Assembly (NCBI GenBank): GCA_020633825.1
Contig: JACKCV010000003.1
Coordinates: forward strand, 62,001 to 126,000
Direction: 5' to 3'
From: Fibrobacteria bacterium
Lineage (GTDB): Bacteria > Fibrobacterota > Fibrobacteria > UBA5070
DNA length: 64,000 nt
A program made the translations under genes and the position numbers. Numbering within the stretch: the stretch's first letter is position 1; the number at the start of each line of letters is the position of its first letter. Positions 1 through 6,627 of the stretch are shown piece by piece. The notes below the pieces were generated by a model, which saw nothing but the letters and a program-made list of their open reading frames with translations, was not told the origin of the DNA and did no database searches.

Positions 1-1
1 T

Positions 2-154
2 CCCGAGGAACGGACCCGGAACATGCAGAGCATGCACTCCCGCCTGGTCGCCCACGATGTGTACCACTGGATCGACCACCTCCTCACCGGCCTGAAGGAC
101 GCGTTGGATCGCACCGAAGCGGAGCGCCAAAGGATCCGTCCCCCGGAAAGTTGA
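2..154 (+). CDS. otsA: C-terminal end of trehalose-6-phosphate synthase (partial)
   Basis: Only the last 50 codons are in the window, reading in frame 2 to the TGA at 152-154. The translated tail (EERTRNMQSMHSRLVAHDVY, then HWIDHLL) resembles the C-terminal helix of GT20 trehalose-6-phosphate synthases, where a run of Arg/Met positions is followed by 'HDVxxW'. OtsA makes trehalose-6-phosphate from UDP-glucose and glucose-6-phosphate in the cytoplasm. A trehalose-phosphatase gene at 4442-5197 and a trehalose synthase fusion at 6624-9833 support the call. The gene starts outside the window, so the catalytic part cannot be checked. Confidence 0.72.
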   Translation, partial: PEERTRNMQSMHSRLVAHDVYHWIDHLLTGLKDALDRTEAERQRIRPPES

Positions 155-312
155 GCGGTCCTCGATCCGCGCATCCCGTTCCCGCCGATCGAGCACGGGA
201 CCGGGGCTCCCCCCCGGACCGCCGCACGGACGCCGGACCTGCGCCGTGCCCCCTCCGACATCCCCGAATCCGTGCGCCCCGCGGCGGAGAAGAAGCCCCC
301 GTCCGCGGACCT

Positions 313-741
313 TCAGCCCAGGGAGGCCCGCGCCTCCTGGACGAACACCGACAATCCCCCGGACAGGCTCTCCAGGAGGTCGGCCCATTCCGCCAGATGC
401 TCCACTCCCCTTTCCGAGAGTCGGTAGGATTTCCTGCCGGCCCCTCGGGCGGATTCCGTCCACTCCGACTCCGTCATGCCGTTGCGCTCGAGCACTCCGA
501 GGGTCCGGTAGACGGCGGCCTTGTCGATGGTGGTCCCGGTCAGGGAGTGCCCCTGCAGGCGCTGGAGCATGTCGTAGCCGCTCGCCCCCGGGTGGACGCG
601 AAGATCCAGGAGGATCAGGGGCTCGACGAACCGGAAGATGTTCCCCATCCCGCAGGCGCAATCCCTGCTTCCATGGCGGGCGCAGATGCGATCCCCGGTG
701 GAGGGGATGGCGGAATCAGGAGACGGAACAGGCTTGGCCAC
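313..741 (-). CDS. PadR-family transcriptional regulator
   Basis: A 142-residue winged-helix protein. The PadR core is visible as 'FVEPLILLDLRVHPGASGYDM' split around residues 38-58, followed by 'AAVYRTLGVLERNGM' and 'GRKSYRLSERG', the recognition helix and wing. A Cys-rich lead with C20, C28 and C30 precedes the winged helix and could bind a metal or sense redox state; that is inference. The GTG start at 741 lies 13 bases after the stop of the MscS gene, so the two are probably one minus-strand operon and the regulator may respond to envelope or osmotic signals. No clear Shine-Dalgarno site precedes the GTG, so the start may be further in. The ligand is unknown. Confidence 0.8.
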   Translation of the reverse strand: MAKPVPSPDSAIPSTGDRICARHGSRDCACGMGNIFRFVEPLILLDLRVHPGASGYDMLQRLQGHSLTGTTIDKAAVYRTLGVLERNGMTESEWTESARGAGRKSYRLSERGVEHLAEWADLLESLSGGLSVFVQEARASLG

Positions 742-754
742 GACTGCAGAATAC

Positions 755-1843
755 TTAATCCGAAGCCGCGTTGGCCAGCTCCGGAGTATCGCTCACCAGC
801 ACGCGCTTGCGCGGCAGGCAACGTGGATGCTCGCGGCGGAGGAAGTCGAGGATGCCCTCGCGGACGAGGCACCGGAGATCCCAGGCCTTGCCGCTGTCGG
901 AAGCGCTGACGAGGAAGCGGACCTGCATCGCCTCCGGGGAGCACTCGGTGACCTGGACTCCCTGCACCTTCCCGTCCCAAAGAGGGGTTCCGGCGACCAG
1001 GCGGGCGAGCTCCGCGCGCAGCAACCCGACGTCCATGGAGGGATCGACGTGCACCACGACCGTGCCGAGGATGTCGGAGGTCGACCTCGTCCAGTTCTGG
1101 AAGGGATGCTCGAGGAAATAGGAGATCGGAAGGACCAGGCGCCTGAGATCCCAGATCTTCACCACCACGTAGGTCAAGGTGATCTCCTCGATCCACCCCC
1201 ATTCGCCCTCGACGATCACGACATCGTCGAGACGCATCGGTTGGGTGATGGCGAGCTGCACTCCGGCGAGGAGGTTGGCGATGGTCTTCTGCGCGGCGAA
1301 ACCGAGGATGATGCCGGCGATGCCCGCCGACGCCAGGAGACTCACGCCGATCTGGCGCACGCTTTCGAAGGTCATCAGCACCATCGCGGATCCGACGAGC
1401 ACGATCACGGTCAGCGCCACGTTCTGGAGGACGGTGACCTGGGTCTGCATCTTGCGCGACCTCAGGTTGTCCGACTGCGCCATGTCGAACCGGGCCAGGA
1501 TGACGTCGCGCCCCAGCCGGACCCCGCGGACCAGCATCCAGGTCCCGCCGCAGACGAAGAGGATGTCCATGGTCCGTCCCACGACCTCCTGCACGCCTTC
1601 CGACAGCGACAGCAGAGGCTTGACGAATTGCAGGGCCAGCGCGGCGAAGACCACGCGCGAAGGCGCCTTCAGGTGCAAGGGGACGAGGTCGTCCCACGCC
1701 GCCCGCGTCCGGGAGGAGACCTTCTCCAGGATCCAGAAACCCATGATGTGGCCCAACTGGGACAGGAGCAGGGCGATCGCGACGATCGCCATCGATTCGC
1801 CCGCCCCCAGGATCCGATCCGCGATCTGTCGTAATGCTTCCAT
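755..1843 (-). CDS. MscS-family mechanosensitive channel
   Basis: A 362-residue inner-membrane protein with about four predicted membrane segments, then the MscS pore helix (GIAGIILGFAAQKTIANLLAG, near residues 173-193) and the soluble beta/vestibule domain starting at 'RLDDVVIVEGEWGWIEEI'. Channels of this family open when membrane tension rises and release solutes during hypo-osmotic shock. The ATG at 1843 is preceded by GGAGGG with 7 bases of spacing. It probably leads a two-gene operon with the PadR regulator. Its place beside trehalose and ion-transport genes fits an osmotic-stress role. It is longer than E. coli MscS because of extra N-terminal membrane segments. Confidence 0.9.
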   Translation of the reverse strand: MEALRQIADRILGAGESMAIVAIALLLSQLGHIMGFWILEKVSSRTRAAWDDLVPLHLKAPSRVVFAALALQFVKPLLSLSEGVQEVVGRTMDILFVCGGTWMLVRGVRLGRDVILARFDMAQSDNLRSRKMQTQVTVLQNVALTVIVLVGSAMVLMTFESVRQIGVSLLASAGIAGIILGFAAQKTIANLLAGVQLAITQPMRLDDVVIVEGEWGWIEEITLTYVVVKIWDLRRLVLPISYFLEHPFQNWTRSTSDILGTVVVHVDPSMDVGLLRAELARLVAGTPLWDGKVQGVQVTECSPEAMQVRFLVSASDSGKAWDLRCLVREGILDFLRREHPRCLPRKRVLVSDTPELANAASD

Positions 1844-1976
1844 TCCAGAACCCTCCGGGTCACGACCGGCCGGGCAACCTCGCCTCGGCCTCGTCCCCTT
1901 CGGGAAACTAGGTCATGGCTCCGGATCCGTCTTCCCGACCCGGGCCATGATGTCATTTTCCGTCAATGGCTCGGGA

Positions 1977-3290
1977 TCACGGTTCCAGGTAGGCTCCCAC
2001 CCCGAGCTCGAGCAGCTCCCTGGACGGACGGCAATCCGTGCTGGCGATCGCGCCGGTGCGGTTCTTGGCGACCGAGGTGCAACCGCCTCCGCAGGCCAAC
2101 GCCTGGGCGCAGGACCGGCATTCCTCCAAGGTGACGGTGTCCCTCGCCTGCCACATCCCCACGACCTCCCGATCCATCCGCGACTCCGGCCAGAACGTCC
2201 CCAGCTCCTCTCCGGGCTTGCCGACGGTCGCCGTGCAGGCGAAGACGCGGCCTCTGTAGTCGAAGGCCCATTCGGTCTTGGTTCCGGTGCACGCGTCGAA
2301 GAGGGGGCGAGGCAGTTCCCCGTGCTCCCACAGGAAGCGGGACACGGAGAACGCCGGCCGGTGGTACTCGAGGAAGTCCGGCCGCTCGCGCACGAGCCGG
2401 GCCAGGTCTTCGGCGAGCTCCACCCGGGAATACAGCGCCCCGCGCCCCCCGGCGGCGTGGCAGGAGTGGAGTTCGTAGTTGCGGCCCAACTGGGTCTTGA
2501 ACCCCCTGCTCGACGTCCACCCCCGTTCCTTGGCGATCTCGGCGAGCCCCGGGAGGCTATCCAGATTCTGTCGATCGACCACCGAACGGAGGTTCACGAC
2601 ATGGCCCGCCGCCAGCGCGGCGTCGATCCCGGCGGCGATCGTCTCGAAGGTCGGCTTCCCTCCGGCGGCGACCCGCCGGCGATCGTGCGATTCTGGGGGG
2701 CCGTCCAGGGTCACCTGGATCTCCCGGATGCGGGCCAGGGAGAGGGTTTCCAGGTATTCCACGAGGGAACTTCCGTTGGTGACGATCGCGACCTCCAGAT
2801 CGGCGGCCGCCGCCCTCTTCAGGAAGGAGGCGATGCGCTCCCTGGCCGCCTCGCCCGGGAGGAGTGGCTCCCCGCCGAACAAGGTGAGGTACTTGCGGCG
2901 TCCGGCGAACTCCCTCGCCACGTGGTCGAAGAATGCGTCGAGCACCTCTTCGGTGAGGCTCGCGGGACGCACTCCGTAGTCCTCCTGGAAGCAGTAGTCG
3001 CACCGGAAATTGCATCCGTACCAGGGCACGAAGAACAACTGCACCTCGTCCTTCTCGCGGGAATCGAGGAAGTCGAGGTAGGCACGTTTCCAGCGCCGGG
3101 ATTCCTCGGCGGGATCGACCCGATACCCCTTGGCCACCCATTCCGATTCCTCGCGAGGTGGAGTTCCCTCCAGCAGGGGAGAGGCGGTCTCCTCGTCGAG
3201 GAGATCGGCGTTCCCCGAGAGGAGATTCACCACGAAGGGAGTTCCGGACGGCTTCGTCCGTCCGACGATGTTGTGTTTGGACCATTCCAT
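1977..3290 (-). CDS. Radical SAM/SPASM peptide maturase
   Basis: A 437-residue protein. The radical SAM cluster motif is 'CNFRCDYC' (C93, C97, C100), followed by the SAM-binding 'LTLFGGEPLL' and 'VTNGSSL'. The C-terminal part has a Cys-rich SPASM arrangement ('CTGTKTEW', 'FACTA', 'CRSCAQALACGGGC', 'TDC') that would hold auxiliary iron-sulfur clusters. SPASM enzymes commonly cross-link or epimerise ribosomal peptides, or oxidise sulfatases (anSME). I chose the ATG at 3290 because GAGG precedes it at suitable spacing; the open frame runs 44 codons further upstream without such a site. The gene lies downstream of a Cys-rich 30-residue peptide gene and an ArsM-like methyltransferase on the same strand, so peptide maturation is the likely job. 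The modification itself cannot be read from sequence. Confidence 0.85.
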   Translation of the reverse strand: MEWSKHNIVGRTKPSGTPFVVNLLSGNADLLDEETASPLLEGTPPREESEWVAKGYRVDPAEESRRWKRAYLDFLDSREKDEVQLFFVPWYGCNFRCDYCFQEDYGVRPASLTEEVLDAFFDHVAREFAGRRKYLTLFGGEPLLPGEAARERIASFLKRAAAADLEVAIVTNGSSLVEYLETLSLARIREIQVTLDGPPESHDRRRVAAGGKPTFETIAAGIDAALAAGHVVNLRSVVDRQNLDSLPGLAEIAKERGWTSSRGFKTQLGRNYELHSCHAAGGRGALYSRVELAEDLARLVRERPDFLEYHRPAFSVSRFLWEHGELPRPLFDACTGTKTEWAFDYRGRVFACTATVGKPGEELGTFWPESRMDREVVGMWQARDTVTLEECRSCAQALACGGGCTSVAKNRTGAIASTDCRPSRELLELGVGAYLEP

Positions 3291-3508
3291 CTGGCATTCC
3301 TCACCTGGGCGGCGGAAAACCCTCCCGCCGCGACCTTCCACGCATACCGCCCGCACCCCTCCGGGGGTCCGGAGGCCGCGGGTTCCCCTCTCCGGCACGC
3401 ATCGGTCCCGGGGGACGAGCAACCCCGCAGGGATCCGGATCCCACCATCGACGCGGAGGCATCCACTTCGACGGGAATCGGCTCCGGCCGCGGGGCGGAG
3501 TGCTCACC

Positions 3509-3601
3509 TCAGTCGTGGCAGCCGGCGACCAGGTTGGAAACCTTCGCGCAGCACTGGGCCACGGGTGCACAGCAAGCCTTCTTGCGGATCAACGTCTTCA
3601 T
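3509..3601 (-). CDS. 30-residue Cys-rich peptide, candidate RiPP precursor
   Basis: A small open frame between the methyltransferase and the radical SAM gene, same strand. It starts at ATG 3601 and ends with TGA at 3509-3511. A near-ideal Shine-Dalgarno site (AAAGGAGA) lies about 6 bases upstream, the best ribosome site of the cassette. The product starts MKTLIRKK, a basic leader-like stretch, then carries five cysteines: C10, C11, C17, C18 and C28. The core reads 'ACCAPVAQCCAK' and the peptide ends 'GCHD'. Short, Cys-dense peptides next to SPASM enzymes are typical substrates of the sactipeptide and ranthipeptide type. A metal- or arsenic-binding peptide is the alternative. I do not recognise the family. 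Confidence 0.72.
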   Translation of the reverse strand: MKTLIRKKACCAPVAQCCAKVSNLVAGCHD

Positions 3602-3643
3602 GCAATCTCCTTTCTTTGGGTTCAGGTTCTTTCCAGGTTCGAT

Positions 3644-4294
3644 TCAACCACCGCAACAGCGGCGGAGACTGGGCTTCCATCCTTGCAGGGTGAAGCTGGA
3701 TACTTCGATCTTGCCCTTCGGGTACGGCTGGGATCGCTCGAGGATTTCGAGCTCCACGAGACCCGCCGACTCCACCGTTTCCAGGTAGACTTCCAGGGTG
3801 TCGGCTCCCGCCCAGCATTCCGCCACGGCTTCGGGATCCCTACGGTATTCGTCGGGAACGGTCGCGCTGGCGACGATGTCGCTGACCACGAAGCGTCCAC
3901 CCGGCTTGAGCACCCGATGGATCTCCTTCCAGACGGCTCCTTTGTCCTGGGCGTGGTTGAGAACGCAGTTGGAGACGACCAGGTCGACCGATTCCTTCGG
4001 CAGGGGCAGATGCTCCAGCTCCGATTTGTCGAACCGGACGTTGGCGACTCCGAGAGCCTCGGCCGTGGAACGCGCCTTTTCGAGCATCCCGTCGGAGACG
4101 TCGATCCCCCAGACGAATCCATCGTCCCCCACCTCCTGGGACATCCGCAGGACATCGGTTCCTCGACCCGAACCGAGGTCCAGGCACGTCTCCCCCGGGC
4201 GGGGTCGCGCATGATCCACCGCTCCTCCGCAAGAAAGGCAGCAGGAACTCTCGGCCAGTTCCGAATATCGCGATTCGATGGCGGTCGTATCCAA
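3644..4294 (-). CDS. ArsM-like SAM-dependent methyltransferase
   Basis: A 216-residue class I methyltransferase. Motif I is 'LDLGSGRGTD'. The stretch 'SNCVLNHAQDKGAVWKEIHR' followed by 'VLKPGG' closely follows arsenite methyltransferase ArsM, including the Cys of 'SNC' (C110) and a second Cys in 'ECWAGAD' (C160), the two arsenic ligands nearest the active site. ArsM's 'GLGCGNP' block, which carries another conserved Cys, is missing: the N-terminus passes directly from 'SSCCLSCGG' to motif I. The protein ends in CCGG. I chose the TTG at 4294 because AGGAGG lies 8 bases upstream. It leads the cassette with the Cys-rich peptide and the SPASM enzyme. The substrate could be arsenite, a peptide thiol or something else; sequence alone cannot decide. 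Confidence 0.78.
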   Translation of the reverse strand: MDTTAIESRYSELAESSCCLSCGGAVDHARPRPGETCLDLGSGRGTDVLRMSQEVGDDGFVWGIDVSDGMLEKARSTAEALGVANVRFDKSELEHLPLPKESVDLVVSNCVLNHAQDKGAVWKEIHRVLKPGGRFVVSDIVASATVPDEYRRDPEAVAECWAGADTLEVYLETVESAGLVELEILERSQPYPKGKIEVSSFTLQGWKPSLRRCCGG

Positions 4295-4441
4295 TGGGGT
4301 TTCCTCCTGGTTGGGGGCGCTCGACGTCCTGGGGTGGGTTGGACGCCGTCGATCCTGGAAGGTTACACCTCGAATGGATTTCCGGACCATTTTATCGGCT
4401 GGATTTTTCCAGCGTCTCCGCCCTTCTTCACCCCGGAGGCA

Positions 4442-5197
4442 TCAATCCCTCGAGCGTGCCAGGATTTCCTCGCGAGCTTCAGCGAGCCGGAGCAGCCACA
4501 AGGCGAGCTCATCGGGTCCGTCGACCTGCGGAAGGCCTCGGGGGGCCATCCAGGCCCGTTCCGAGGAGCTGACGAACAACCCCAGACCTCTTCCATGGGC
4601 CACCACGAGGGCTTCGAGATCCGTCCGATCGTCTCCGGCGAAGAACAAGGCGCTCGCCTTGACCTCGCGGGCGATCCTTTCCAGAGCCACCTCCTTGCCC
4701 GCTCCGGGGATCAGAACCTCGAGGACCTGTCGGCCATCGAGGATCTCCAGATCGGCTTCCTGCGCACGCGCGGTGATGTCCTGGAGCCAGCCGGTGGGCT
4801 CCCCTTCGGAACGCCCACGCCAGTGGAATGCGACGGAAAACGCCTTGATCTCCCTGCGGATTCCGGGAAGAAGGGTCACTTCCCGGAATTGGTCGAGACG
4901 CGGATCCGGCTTGATCGCGGAAACCCCGAGCCCTGGTGGGCGGATCGCGCGTCCGTGGCTTCCCGCCAACCAGAACCCCGCGCAATCGGGCACCCGCGAT
5001 TGGAGGTCCTCGATGTCCCGACCTGAAACCACGGCGATCACGGTGTTGGGAAGCTTGGCCAGCTTCTGCAACGCTTTCGCCGAGTCGGGATGGATTTCCG
5101 CCCGATCGGGACGAGGAACGATGGGGGACAAGGTCCCGTCGAAGTCCAGTGCGACCAACAGGATTTGCGTTCCGGCAACACGTTCCAGGGAAATCAA
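4442..5197 (-). CDS. otsB: Trehalose-6-phosphate phosphatase
   Basis: A 251-residue HAD-superfamily phosphatase that removes phosphate from trehalose-6-phosphate to give trehalose. The nucleophile motif 'LDFDGTLSPI' is near the N-terminus, motif II is 'VVSGRD', the trehalose-phosphatase signature 'GSHGRAIRPPG' follows, and motif IV appears as 'FFAGDDRTDLEAL'. I chose the TTG at 5197, with GGAAGGAG just upstream; an ATG at 5290 in the same frame has no such site and would add a low-complexity leader. It is divergent from the antiporter/trehalose synthase genes to its right. With the partial OtsA at the left edge it completes the OtsAB pathway, but the two are not adjacent. Confidence 0.92.
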   Translation of the reverse strand: MISLERVAGTQILLVALDFDGTLSPIVPRPDRAEIHPDSAKALQKLAKLPNTVIAVVSGRDIEDLQSRVPDCAGFWLAGSHGRAIRPPGLGVSAIKPDPRLDQFREVTLLPGIRREIKAFSVAFHWRGRSEGEPTGWLQDITARAQEADLEILDGRQVLEVLIPGAGKEVALERIAREVKASALFFAGDDRTDLEALVVAHGRGLGLFVSSSERAWMAPRGLPQVDGPDELALWLLRLAEAREEILARSRD

Positions 5198-5337
5198 TGG
5201 GTCTCCTTCCAAGAGGCGATCGACTCGCGCGGAAGATGTTTGCACGTCAATATCCGCAAAGGAACCTTCCGCGAACAACCACGAAAACAAAACTGCCTAC
5301 CCAAAGTGTATTCTGTTTGATCCACGCGGAGGTTCTT

Positions 5338-6627
5338 CTGGATTCCAGTCTTCCCATCATCGTCGCGAGTTCGCTCGTCCTGGTCCTGTATCTTCTCGAC
5401 ATGCTGTCGGGGAGGTGGAAGATCCCCTCGGTTCTCTTCCTGGTGGCCAGCGGCGTCCTTGTCCGCGTGGCCCTGCAAGCCTCCGACATCGCGATCCCGG
5501 AGTCGGCGGAGGGACTGCTTCCCACCCTCGGACTCATCGGTCTCGCCCTGGTGGTCCTGGAGGGTTCCCTGGAATTGCGTTGGCGCCCCGGACAAGGCGT
5601 CCTGCTCGGACGCTCCACCTTGTCGGCCCTGCTCGGGATCGTCGTCTTCGATCTCGTCATGGCCGTCATCCTCCGCTGGACCGACGACCTCTCCTGGCGG
5701 GTCGCCCTCCTCAACGCCCTCCCCCTGGCCATCATCTCCAGCGCCATCGCCATCCCGAGCGCGGCGGCCCTGGGGGAACGCGACCGGGATTTCGTCGCCT
5801 TGGAATCGAGCACTTCGGACATCCTTGGAGTCCTCGCCTTCAACGCCCTGGTCCTTCCCATCCCCCTGGGTCTGGCCACCCTGTGGAACCTCAGCTTGTA
5901 CGCCACCTTGACGGTCATCCTCTCGGCGATCATCGCCCTCACCCTCCTCTGGCTCCTCGGTCAAACCACCCACAAGGTGAAGTTCGTCCCCCTCCTGGCG
6001 GCACTCCTCCTGTGCTTCTCCCTGGGGAAGTTCTTCCACCTCTCCTCGCTGGTCCTGCTGCTGGTCTTCGGACTGTACCTGGCGAACATCTCGTTGCTTC
6101 CCCACGGCGGGATGCGCTCCCTGCTGGTGTACGCGCATTTCCCGGCCGACCTCCACCTGTTGGAGACCATCGTCAAGGAAACCACCTTCCTGGCCAGGAC
6201 GTTCTTCTTCTTCCTGTTCGGGTTCACCCTGCATCTATCCGACCTCCTCGACGCGTGGTCCTGGTTCTGGGGGCTCTCCGCCCTGGGCGCGATCTACCTC
6301 AGCCGCTGGGGCGTCCTGCGGCTGTGCCTGGGCAGGGCCCCCCGAAGCCTCCTGTTCCTCGCTCCCCGGGGATTGATCACCATCCTCCTGGCCACCGGCA
6401 TCGCCGCCGACGAGCAGGCCCGCATCCTCGCTCCCGGCGCGCTCCTGATCGTGATCCTCGGGACCAGCTTCCTGCAGATCCTCGCTGGACGGAAAGTGGC
6501 GGAAATGGCCGGCGTGGTCCCCCCCTTCCTGGAACCCACGCGTCTGCGGCGCATCGAAATCACGGGGTCCCGGCATCTCGTCGATCGCGACGCCCCTCCC
6601 CCCACCGACAGGAGATTCCAGCAATGA
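5338..6627 (+). CDS. Cation:proton antiporter (monovalent cation/H+ exchanger family)
   Basis: About 429 residues with roughly 12 hydrophobic segments and no large soluble domain. The central stretch 'AIAIPSAAALGERDRDFVALE' followed by 'SSTSDILGV' resembles the conserved membrane core of CPA-type Na+/H+ or K+/H+ exchangers, where an Asp in 'SDILG' lies in the ion path. It probably exchanges Na+ or K+ for protons across the inner membrane. The start is uncertain. I favour the CTG at 5338 because GGAGG lies 5 bases upstream; a TTG at 5314 in the same frame lacks a ribosome site. Its stop overlaps the ATG of the trehalose synthase fusion (ATGA), so the two are translationally coupled, tying ion exchange to compatible-solute synthesis. 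Confidence 0.82.
   Translation: MDSSLPIIVASSLVLVLYLLDMLSGRWKIPSVLFLVASGVLVRVALQASDIAIPESAEGLLPTLGLIGLALVVLEGSLELRWRPGQGVLLGRSTLSALLGIVVFDLVMAVILRWTDDLSWRVALLNALPLAIISSAIAIPSAAALGERDRDFVALESSTSDILGVLAFNALVLPIPLGLATLWNLSLYATLTVILSAIIALTLLWLLGQTTHKVKFVPLLAALLLCFSLGKFFHLSSLVLLLVFGLYLANISLLPHGGMRSLLVYAHFPADLHLLETIVKETTFLARTFFFFLFGFTLHLSDLLDAWSWFWGLSALGAIYLSRWGVLRLCLGRAPRSLLFLAPRGLITILLATGIAADEQARILAPGALLIVILGTSFLQILAGRKVAEMAGVVPPFLEPTRLRRIEITGSRHLVDRDAPPPTDRRFQQ

Noticed and set aside
3301..3570. A possible second short peptide in the gap before the radical SAM gene
   Set aside because: No ribosome site, arginine/proline-rich composition typical of GC-rich noise, and one frame overlaps the 30-residue peptide.
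4478..4600. Short minus/plus frames inside otsB as separate genes
   Set aside because: They lie in the wrong frames of a complete trehalose-phosphatase and show no independent signals.
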